26,179 bases of DNA from the NCBI GenBank assembly GCA_003132605.1, contig PKYJ01000093.1, positions 15,726-41,904 of the forward strand, given 5' to 3'. Positions 16,041 through 23,179 of this stretch are shown piece by piece. Under the pieces are notes generated by a model. It was not told the origin of the DNA. It searched no databases and was given only the letters and a program-made list of their open reading frames with translations. The position numbers were made by a program, and so were the translations under genes. Every line of letters starts with the position of its first letter. The first letter of the stretch is position 1. Source of the stretch: Peptococcaceae bacterium (lineage in GTDB: Bacteria > Bacillota > DSM-12270 > Thermacetogeniales > Thermacetogeniaceae).

Positions 16041-16988
16041 TTGGACATTCTTTTTTTCGGGACCAGCGATTTTGCCATACCGGCACTGGAGTTGCTGGCA
16101 AGCAGCAAGTGGCGGTTGCTGGGAGTGGTTACCCAGCCGGACCGGCCGCGGGGGCGGGGTCGCAAGGTCAGCCCCACTCCCGTCAAACAGTATGCCCTGG
16201 ACGAGCACCTGGCGGTTTACCAGCCGGAATCGGGGGCGAGGCTGTCTGACTTGCTGGCATCGGAAAACCTCAGGCCGTCGGTGATCGTGGTGGTTGCTTT
16301 CGGGCAGTTGCTGAAGAAGGCGGTGCTCGAACTGCCGCCGCTGGGCTGCATCAATATCCATCCCTCCCTGCTGCCGGCGTACCGGGGTCCGGCCCCCATC
16401 CAGCGGGCGATCATGAACGGCGAAACCAGGACTGGTGTTACCACCATGTACCTGTCACCGGAAATGGATGCGGGCGATGTGATCCTGCAGGAGTCGGTAC
16501 CGATAGAACCTGGTGCAACCTTCGGGGAGTTGTCTGCCCGGTTGGCCGGACTGGGGGCGGAGATGCTCTGCAAAACCCTGAGCCTGGTGGAAAGAGGCGC
16601 CGCGCCGCGCCTCGCCCAGGATCAGCGCCAGGCTACCTATGCCCCGGCCCTGACGCCGGAAGAGGAGAGGATCGACTGGTCGCGGGATGCAGTCGGCCTG
16701 TACAACCTGATCAAGGGTATGAATCCCAGCCCAGGGGCGCATACTCTGTTTAACGGCAAGGGATTGAAGATCTGGCGCAGCCGGCCTGACGGCGGCGCTC
16801 CGGACGGAGATTCAGGCGGCCGGCCCGGATCTGTCAGCGCTGCGGATCCCAGGTCGGGTTTTACGGTGCAGACCGGTCGTGGCCTGCTTGTGATCGAGTC
16901 GGTCCAGCCCGCTGGCCGTTCCTGTATGAGTGCGGCCGAGTTCGTGCGGGGATATCGTGTTCGTCCGGGTTTGTTGCTGGGGGGTTAG
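16041..16988 (+). CDS. fmt: Methionyl-tRNA formyltransferase
   Basis: It formylates initiator Met-tRNA using 10-formyl-THF. Numbered from TTG16041 (315 aa), the catalytic residues are N105, H107 and D143, in NIHPSLLPAYRGPAPIQ (105-121) and MDAGDV. The C-terminal tRNA-binding OB domain follows about residue 205. The start is an unusual TTG; no ATG or GTG fits, and the encoded DILFFGTSDFAIP matches the family N-terminus immediately. GGAG at 16033-16036 gives a short 4-base spacer, so translation may be weak or coupled to def. Confidence 0.95.
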   Translation: MDILFFGTSDFAIPALELLASSKWRLLGVVTQPDRPRGRGRKVSPTPVKQYALDEHLAVYQPESGARLSDLLASENLRPSVIVVVAFGQLLKKAVLELPPLGCINIHPSLLPAYRGPAPIQRAIMNGETRTGVTTMYLSPEMDAGDVILQESVPIEPGATFGELSARLAGLGAEMLCKTLSLVERGAAPRLAQDQRQATYAPALTPEEERIDWSRDAVGLYNLIKGMNPSPGAHTLFNGKGLKIWRSRPDGGAPDGDSGGRPGSVSAADPRSGFTVQTGRGLLVIESVQPAGRSCMSAAEFVRGYRVRPGLLLGG

Positions 16989-16996
16989 CTGCGCTC

Positions 16997-17791
16997 GTGC
17001 ATGTCAGGAAACGTCTTTTTATCAGCTTGCTGGGCCTGGCAGTAGCATTCATTATCCTGCTGGTGCTTTTTATCGCGTACCTGGCTTTCAACTGGAATCT
17101 TCCCTGGCACCGGCTTATTCTGCTTTTGCTGGTCTCGCTGGTGATCATCCTGCTGGGAATTGTTACCTTCGGCATCGTCGGCATTGTACTGACCATCTGG
17201 AGCGCTAAAACAATTCCCTCTTTCCAGCATCTGATCAGGGCGACGCTGCACATCCTGTTTCCGATCGTAATGCTCCTGGGACGGGGCCTGGGGATCAGCC
17301 AGGAGCGCGTCCGGAGTTCCTTCATCGCGGTCAATAACCAGATGATCAGGGCGCGCCGGGAGCAGGTACAGAGTGGCCAGATCCTTGTGCTGGCGCCCCA
17401 TTGTTTGCAGAATTCGGAGTGTCCCCACAAGATCACCCTTAATCATAACAACTGCCGGAGATGTGGCCATTGCCAGGTAACTGAGCTGATCTCCCTGCGG
17501 GAACGATACGGCGTCAACCTGGCCTTCGCTACCGGGGGCACGCTGGCCCGGCGTTTTGTCCAGGTATACCGCCCGAGGGCGATCATCGCCATCGCCTGCG
17601 ACCGGGACCTGGCCAGCGGCATTCAGGACGCCAGCCCTCTGCCTGTACTGGGAGTCTTGAACGAGCGGCCATGTGGGCCTTGTTTCAACACCAGGGTCAA
17701 TTTGCAGAATGTCGAGGAGGCAATCCAATTCTTTACCTGTAGTTCAGAGGTGAGGGTTTATCAAAAAGGAGAGCGCTTCCAGGTTACGTGA
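16997..17791 (+). CDS. DUF116 membrane protein with cysteine clusters
   Basis: A DUF116 family protein of unknown function, commonly found between fmt and rsmB in Clostridia. The 264 residues begin with two hydrophobic membrane spans (about 7-31 and 39-68). A cytosolic domain follows with eight ordered cysteines: C136, C142, C153-x2-C156-x2-C159, C201 and C226-x2-C229. This pattern strongly suggests a metal or Fe-S site, though no ligand is proven. It starts with GTG16997, 8 bases after fmt, with a G-run at 16979-16984 as ribosome site. Its 3' end overlaps the region where rsmB homology begins. Confidence 0.85.
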   Translation: MHVRKRLFISLLGLAVAFIILLVLFIAYLAFNWNLPWHRLILLLLVSLVIILLGIVTFGIVGIVLTIWSAKTIPSFQHLIRATLHILFPIVMLLGRGLGISQERVRSSFIAVNNQMIRARREQVQSGQILVLAPHCLQNSECPHKITLNHNNCRRCGHCQVTELISLRERYGVNLAFATGGTLARRFVQVYRPRAIIAIACDRDLASGIQDASPLPVLGVLNERPCGPCFNTRVNLQNVEEAIQFFTCSSEVRVYQKGERFQVT

Positions 17792-17816
17792 CCCGCACGC
17801 CGTCAGGGATGAGGCT

Positions 17817-19151
17817 TTGCGGGTGCTGCTCTCGGTGGAAAGGAAAGGCGCCTACGCCAACCTGGCGCTGAAAAAACTCACGTCCAGCCACGCTCTGGAG
17901 GCGCGTGACGCAGGTTTGCTGACAGAGCTGGTCTACGGCGTCCTGCGCCGGCAAACCACCCTGGACTGGGTTATCGACCGGTTTAGCAAGATCCCTGCCG
18001 CCAGGATGAATTACATAGCGCGCAATATTGTCCGGCTGGGGGTATATCAGTTGTTGTTCCTGGAGCGGGTGCCAGTGTCTGCGGCCTGCAACGAGTCGGT
18101 CGAGTTGGCAAAAACCTGGAAGATTGGCGGCCTGTCGGGTTTCGTGAACGGCCTGCTCCGCAATATTGCCCGGCACCGGGATGAGATAACCTATCCCGAC
18201 CCTGATCGGGACCCGGCCCTGCACATCAGCGTCAAATATTCACATCCGGCCTGGCTGGTGGAGCGCTGGTTGCGGCGCTTCGGCCAGGAGGAGACGATCG
18301 CCCTCTGCAGGGCTAATAATGAACCGCCGCCGGTAGTCTTGCGCTGCAACACCTTGATGATTGACCCGGAGGGGCTGATCCGGAGGCTGGAGCAGGAAGG
18401 GGTAGCTGTTTACCAGAGTCCCCTGATTCCTGAGGCCTTAAGGGTAGCGCCGCACATTTCCATAACCGGACTGCCCTCATTCCAGGACGGCTGTTTTGCC
18501 GTTCAGGACGAGAGTTCCATGCTGGCATCGCTGGTCCTGCGGCCGCAGCCCGGCTCGGTGGTGCTTGACGCCTGTGCCGGGCCTGGCGGCAAGACCAGCC
18601 ATCTGGCACAACTGATGAGGAACAGCGGCCGGCTGCTGGCTTTCGATATCCATCCGCACCGCCTGCGGTTAATTGCCGATACCTGCCGGAGGCTGGGCAT
18701 TACCATAGTGTCAACCCGCTTGCAGGATGCGGCGGCGCCTCCTGAAGACATGCTGGGTGCGGTGGATTACCTGCTGGTAGATGCTCCCTGCTCCGGGTTG
18801 GGAGTGATCAGGCGCAGGCCCGACCTGCGATGGAAGGTGCGGGAGCAGGATCTGGTCGAGCATGCCCGGCAGCAAAAACAAATGTTAAGCGAAGTAAGCA
18901 AATGTTTAAAGACCGGGGGGACCATGCTCTACAGCACCTGCTCCACCGAACCGGAAGAGAACGGGGATGTTGTTGAAGCGTTTCTAGGCAGCCATGATCA
19001 TTGGGAGAGCGTGGATATCTCCAGGCTGGCGCCGCCATCCTTCTTGGCTGACGGCGCCGACCACCGGATGGCGGAGCAGGGGATGCTCCAACTGTTGCCG
19101 CACCGCCACGGTACAGACGGTTTTTTTCTAGCGGCTTTGAGAAAGAGGTGA
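17817..19151 (+). CDS. rsmB: 16S rRNA (cytosine-967-C5)-methyltransferase RsmB
   Basis: It methylates C967 of 16S rRNA using SAM. An NusB-like helical RNA-binding domain (about 1-130) precedes the methyltransferase domain. That domain has SAM-binding DACAGPGGKT (251-260), DAPCSG with C325 and the nucleophile C375 in YSTCST. The annotated start is TTG17817, giving 444 residues, with AGGGA at 17805-17809 as a possible ribosome site. Family resemblance seems to extend a few codons upstream (RDEALRVL), where the open frame back to a stop at 17751 has no ATG, GTG, TTG or CTG. The true start is therefore uncertain. rlmN, usually next, is absent. Confidence 0.93.
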   Translation: MRVLLSVERKGAYANLALKKLTSSHALEARDAGLLTELVYGVLRRQTTLDWVIDRFSKIPAARMNYIARNIVRLGVYQLLFLERVPVSAACNESVELAKTWKIGGLSGFVNGLLRNIARHRDEITYPDPDRDPALHISVKYSHPAWLVERWLRRFGQEETIALCRANNEPPPVVLRCNTLMIDPEGLIRRLEQEGVAVYQSPLIPEALRVAPHISITGLPSFQDGCFAVQDESSMLASLVLRPQPGSVVLDACAGPGGKTSHLAQLMRNSGRLLAFDIHPHRLRLIADTCRRLGITIVSTRLQDAAAPPEDMLGAVDYLLVDAPCSGLGVIRRRPDLRWKVREQDLVEHARQQKQMLSEVSKCLKTGGTMLYSTCSTEPEENGDVVEAFLGSHDHWESVDISRLAPPSFLADGADHRMAEQGMLQLLPHRHGTDGFFLAALRKR

Positions 19152-19152
19152 T

Positions 19153-19953
19153 ATGGTGAGCTTGCAGGACCTTGATGCCTTCTTGAAAAAGTACTGGGAA
19201 GGGATGTTCAGAAAAAGCGCCGGGCCCATGCAGCCTGTGGAGGTTGCCCGGGCTCTCGTCAGGGAGATGAGCGATAAGCGGAGGGTCAGTGTCTCCCGGG
19301 TCTATGCGCCCAATGTCTTCATTGTCTGCCTGGGAAGCGCCGACTTTGACCAGACCGCCCCGCTGCAATCCGCCCTGGCCCGGGAGTTGGAGGGGCACAT
19401 CCAGGAACAGGCGGAGGAAAAGGGATTTTCCCTGATCGGAAAACCGGATGTCTCCTTTAAAGAGGACCAGGCGCTGGATGCGGGGGGAATCAGGATCGAG
19501 TCCTCCTTCAACGCAGCCGTCAGCGCAACTGCAGAGGATGCGGCCAGGACCGGGCGTGGGGAAGAGGCCGGCGCCGGGCGTACCACTGAGCTGCAACGCA
19601 TCGACCAGACCATGATCTTCGGCAAGAGAGAGGCTGATGGCCGGGAGCCGGCGGGACTATACCTGGCGGTGGTTCAGGGCCCAGATATGGGCAAGATCTT
19701 CTCGCTGGGACGGGAGCACGAACATCAGCACCTCACCATCGGGCGTAAGATGACCAACAACATCTATCTCACAGATATCAACGCCTCCCGTGAACACGCC
19801 CAGGTGGAGTGGCGTGACGGAACGCTGGTCTTGAAAGACCTGAAGAGCCGCAACAGTACTTTTGTCAACGGCGACAGGATTGAAGAGCAGCAGATTGGCG
19901 CCGGCGACCTGGTCCAGATCGGGGAAAATATCTTTCAGATAGAAGGGGGTTAG
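19153..19953 (+). CDS. FhaA-like protein: DUF3662 plus FHA domain
   Basis: FhaA proteins bind phosphothreonine on Ser/Thr kinase targets and in actinobacteria control cell-wall precursor flux. Residues 1-115 form the DUF3662 domain, beginning with a helical DAFLKKYWEGMF. A poorly conserved acidic/Gly linker (about 120-165) leads to a canonical FHA domain (170-264). The phosphothreonine-binding signature is IGR (196-198), SREHA (212-216) and NSTFVNG (234-240). The linker ends with DQTMIFGK (151-158), reminiscent of the phospho-accepting TT/F motif preceding FHA domains in GarA-like proteins, so T153 could be a kinase target (inference). It begins one base after the rsmB stop and leads the wall-signalling genes. 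Confidence 0.9.
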   Translation: MVSLQDLDAFLKKYWEGMFRKSAGPMQPVEVARALVREMSDKRRVSVSRVYAPNVFIVCLGSADFDQTAPLQSALARELEGHIQEQAEEKGFSLIGKPDVSFKEDQALDAGGIRIESSFNAAVSATAEDAARTGRGEEAGAGRTTELQRIDQTMIFGKREADGREPAGLYLAVVQGPDMGKIFSLGREHEHQHLTIGRKMTNNIYLTDINASREHAQVEWRDGTLVLKDLKSRNSTFVNGDRIEEQQIGAGDLVQIGENIFQIEGG

Positions 19954-19962
19954 GGAATCCGC

Positions 19963-21624
19963 ATGTTCTGGGTGGCATTGATCCAAAAATATACCATGTC
20001 AGCCCTGTTCTATGCCTTCATGTCCCTGATCCTCTATTCATACCTGAAAAAGAGGGAATGGTCGCCACGAGTTGCCTCGCATATGCTCACGGTACTCAAA
20101 TCGGATTGGCTGTTGGGGCGCTTTTCCGGGCAAACGCCCGAAGCCTCATGGAACTTGAACCGGGAAGCGGTGCTCGGGAGGGACTCCGATTGTGATATCG
20201 TTCTACCGGACGCCTTTGTCTCGGCTCGCCATGCCCGGATCTATGCCTCCGGAGACGGCTACTTCGTTGAAGACCTGGGCAGCGCCAACGGCACTCTAAT
20301 TAACGATAGACCCCTCAATCTGCCTGAGCGGCTGCTGCCCGGTGACCGACTGCAGATCGGCAGGACGACCCTCGGCCTTAATCTGGTGCGCCAGGAAAAT
20401 AGGCACTTCTTTCTCTCCATCGCACCCGGAATCTTGCTGCTAACCGGTGGTCTCTCGCTATACTGGCAGCAGATGGTGACGCTCCGGGAACTCTGCCTGT
20501 TGGTTGCGGTTGCGGTCATACTCAGCGCCACCTGCCTGAAGCTTCAACGCCAGGGCTTGGGTTCCTTCTTTTTCATTCCGGTAGCCATCCTGTCCGCCCT
20601 GAGCCTGGTCTTCCTGTTCCGGATCGACCCGGTCTTCGGGCTGCGGCAGTCGTACTGGATTATCCTGGGAGTGGTTGTCTTCTGGCTGACCCGGCTGATC
20701 TTGCGGGATTATAAACGTCTGTTCGACTATAAATATATCTCTTTGGCGATCGGGATGTTCTTTCTGCTCATGACCGTGCTTTTTGGCGCCACCGTGGGGG
20801 GGAGCCGCAGTTGGCTGACCCTGGGCGCCATGCACCTCGAGCCTTCCGAGCTGGTAAAGATCTTTATCATCATTTTTTTAGCGGCCTATCTTGACGAGAA
20901 CAAGGAAGTGCTGCGTCTGGGCACACGCCGGGTAGGCCGCTTTCTGCTGCCTGACTGGCCTTACCTGGGCCCGCTGCTGGCGGCCATCGGCCTGTCGTTG
21001 CTGCTGCTGGCGTTTCAGAAGGACATCGGGATGGCCCTGCTGTTTTTTTCCCTGTTTATCAGCATGGTCTATGCCGCCACCAACCGGTTGTTCCACCTGT
21101 TCTCCGGATTGTTGCTGTTCTTTGCCTGCGCCAGCCTGATGTACCTGGTCTTTCCTCATGTCCAGGAACGCGTCCTGGTTTTTGTAAACCCCTGGCGGTA
21201 CGCAGCAACAGGCGGCTACCAGATCATCCAGTCCCTGTTTGCCCTGGGAGGCGCCGGTTTGGTGGGATGGGGGCTGGGGAGCGGTTTTCCGACATTGATC
21301 CCGGCGGTACACACAGATTTTATCTTCCCCCTGATCGGTGAGGAGATCGGCCTCTTCGGCGCCCTGGGGGTCCTGATGCTCTATCTCCTGTTGGCCTGGC
21401 AGGGGTTCAGGGTCGCTCTCCAGTTAAGCGACGGTTTTGGCCGGTTGCTGGCTTTTGGATTCAGCTCCCTGCTGTCCCTGCAGACGTTGATCATCGTCGG
21501 CGGCGTGACCAACCTGATTCCGCTGACCGGGATCACGCTGCCCTTTCTCTCTTATGGGGGGAGTTCGTACGTTGCCGGCAGTTTTATGATCGGCTTCCTG
21601 GTGAAGCTCAGCGAATACAGGTGA
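19963..21624 (+). CDS. FHA-domain / SEDS fusion (FhaB-RodA/FtsW-like peptidoglycan glycosyltransferase)
   Basis: One 553-residue reading frame joins two modules. Residues 12-28 form an N-terminal membrane span and 65-140 an FHA domain (LGRDSDCDIV, SARHARIY, LGSANGTLIN), the layout of FhaB. Residues 148-553 form a multi-span SEDS protein of the RodA/FtsW family, which polymerises lipid II. It has SRSWLTLG (281-288), PSELVK, the segment QKDIGMAL with the presumed catalytic D354, DFIFPLIGEE (452-461) and PFLSYGGSS (527-535). No stop or restart lies between modules. The next gene encodes the partner class B PBP, so this is likely an elongation or division synthase. Its FHA domain probably faces the cytoplasm and could be governed by the downstream kinase. 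A RodA versus FtsW choice cannot be made safely. Confidence 0.92.
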   Translation: MFWVALIQKYTMSALFYAFMSLILYSYLKKREWSPRVASHMLTVLKSDWLLGRFSGQTPEASWNLNREAVLGRDSDCDIVLPDAFVSARHARIYASGDGYFVEDLGSANGTLINDRPLNLPERLLPGDRLQIGRTTLGLNLVRQENRHFFLSIAPGILLLTGGLSLYWQQMVTLRELCLLVAVAVILSATCLKLQRQGLGSFFFIPVAILSALSLVFLFRIDPVFGLRQSYWIILGVVVFWLTRLILRDYKRLFDYKYISLAIGMFFLLMTVLFGATVGGSRSWLTLGAMHLEPSELVKIFIIIFLAAYLDENKEVLRLGTRRVGRFLLPDWPYLGPLLAAIGLSLLLLAFQKDIGMALLFFSLFISMVYAATNRLFHLFSGLLLFFACASLMYLVFPHVQERVLVFVNPWRYAATGGYQIIQSLFALGGAGLVGWGLGSGFPTLIPAVHTDFIFPLIGEEIGLFGALGVLMLYLLLAWQGFRVALQLSDGFGRLLAFGFSSLLSLQTLIIVGGVTNLIPLTGITLPFLSYGGSSYVAGSFMIGFLVKLSEYR

Positions 21625-21766
21625 AAATGTCCGTTGGCGGTTAGTCGTTGGAATTTGCATATCTGTCATTGTGATCGTCGGATGTTGGGATACAACCATT
21701 GAACAATGGCTTAGAGTATAAGGCTTTTGCTTCTTCAACCACCAACCACTATTTGAGGCGAGGTTT

Positions 21767-23176
21767 ATGTCTGATCCGTTGCGTGATACAATTAACAAGT
21801 ACCGGTACTTCGTTGCAGGGTGTTTCCTGCTGCTGTCCCTCTACCTCATCTATATCGTGGTGGTCAGGGGCGACAGTCTCAGCCAGTCAAGCGCCAATCC
21901 CCGCCCCGGGATCGTCGAAAGCCGGGTGCTCCGGGGAGGAATTTACGACCGGCAGGGAGAAGCATTAGCGGTGGATACCGTTAGCGGCGATCAAAAAAAC
22001 CGCTCATATCCCTTTGGACCGCTGTATGCGCACATCATCGGGTACGATTCCAGTCGCCTTGGCAAGACCGGCCTGGAAAAGGCGTACGATGCCGAACTGC
22101 TGGGTCTCAAGGGTTCGCTGGTGAAAAGACTGTCGGTGCGCTGGGGTCTGAAAGGGGTGCGGGGAAACGATCTCTACCTGACCATCGACAACAGGCTGCA
22201 GCAGAGAGCGTGGGACCTGCTCTCGCCATACACCGGAGCTGCGGTGGTGTTGAATCCCCAGACGGGGGAGATCCTGGCGCTGGTGAGCACACCGTCCTTC
22301 GACCCGAATCAGCAGAGCCTGGAGAGCCAGTGGGACAAGACCAGCACCGACCCCGGACGTCCATTGCTGGACCGGGCGACCCAGGGGCTGTACCCTCCGG
22401 GATCGACGATGAAGATCGTCACTGCCTCGATCGGCCTGACCAAGGACCCCGGATTGCTCAAGGAGACCTATGATTGCACCGGAGAGATCACGATCCAGGG
22501 CCGGGTATTGCACTGCTGGGGGGTTCACGGGGTAGTCGATCTGAACAGTGCCCTGGCGGTTTCCTGCGATACCTATTTCGCGCATTTAGGGCTGGACATC
22601 GGGACTGATGACTTCACGAAGGGACTGGAAAGCTTCGGCTGGGGCGAGCCCCTGACCTTTGACCTGCCGGTGAGCCAGGTTCCCCTTTACCAGAAGAGCC
22701 TTCAAGATCCGAACGGGCTTGCCGAGTCAGCCATCGGACAGGGGAGGATCCTGGCCACCCCGTTGTATATGGCCCTGGTGGACGGGGCGATCGGGAACGG
22801 TGGTGTCATGATGCAGCCCTACCTGGTGCAGCAGATCCGGGACCCCGACAGGGGTGTTGTCTGGACTGCCAAGCCGAGGGTTATGAGAAGAGTGACGTCA
22901 CCGCAGGTGGCGGATCAGGTCAAACAGGCCATGGTGGGCGTGGTCAATAGTGGCACGGGAACAGTAGCGAACATTCCCGGGCTGGAGGTGGCGGGCAAAA
23001 CCGGGTCGGCCGAAAACCCCGGTGGCGCCCCACACTCTTGGTTCGTGGCCTTTGCACCGGCCAGCAACCCCCAGGTGGCGGTCTGCGTGATGGTCGAGCA
23101 CGGGGGCGAGGGCAGCCAGGTAGCGGGCCCGATAGCGCGCCAACTGCTACAGCTTGCCTTGACCCAAGGAGGTTGA
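21767..23176 (+). CDS. Class B penicillin-binding protein (PbpA-like transpeptidase)
   Basis: A membrane-anchored transpeptidase that cross-links peptidoglycan made by the SEDS partner encoded just before it. The 469-residue protein has a short cytoplasmic tail and one membrane span (about 13-33). The compact N-terminal region includes GGIYDRQG (57-64). The transpeptidase domain has the active-site S213-x2-K216 in GSTMK and KTG at 411-413. The second motif reads S266-C267-D268, where class B PBPs normally have S-x-N. Size and gene order match PbpA of the FhaA-RodA-PbpA-PknB cluster rather than larger FtsI or SpoVD proteins. A 142-base gap separates it from the SEDS gene; its ribosome site (GAGGCGAGG, 21755-21763) is moderate. 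Confidence 0.9.
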   Translation: MSDPLRDTINKYRYFVAGCFLLLSLYLIYIVVVRGDSLSQSSANPRPGIVESRVLRGGIYDRQGEALAVDTVSGDQKNRSYPFGPLYAHIIGYDSSRLGKTGLEKAYDAELLGLKGSLVKRLSVRWGLKGVRGNDLYLTIDNRLQQRAWDLLSPYTGAAVVLNPQTGEILALVSTPSFDPNQQSLESQWDKTSTDPGRPLLDRATQGLYPPGSTMKIVTASIGLTKDPGLLKETYDCTGEITIQGRVLHCWGVHGVVDLNSALAVSCDTYFAHLGLDIGTDDFTKGLESFGWGEPLTFDLPVSQVPLYQKSLQDPNGLAESAIGQGRILATPLYMALVDGAIGNGGVMMQPYLVQQIRDPDRGVVWTAKPRVMRRVTSPQVADQVKQAMVGVVNSGTGTVANIPGLEVAGKTGSAENPGGAPHSWFVAFAPASNPQVAVCVMVEHGGEGSQVAGPIARQLLQLALTQGG

Positions 23177-23179
23177 CAG

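Noticed and set aside
16985..17728. A 247-residue antisense frame over the DUF116 gene
   Set aside because: A shadow of a gene with a clear family signature; no independent coding evidence.
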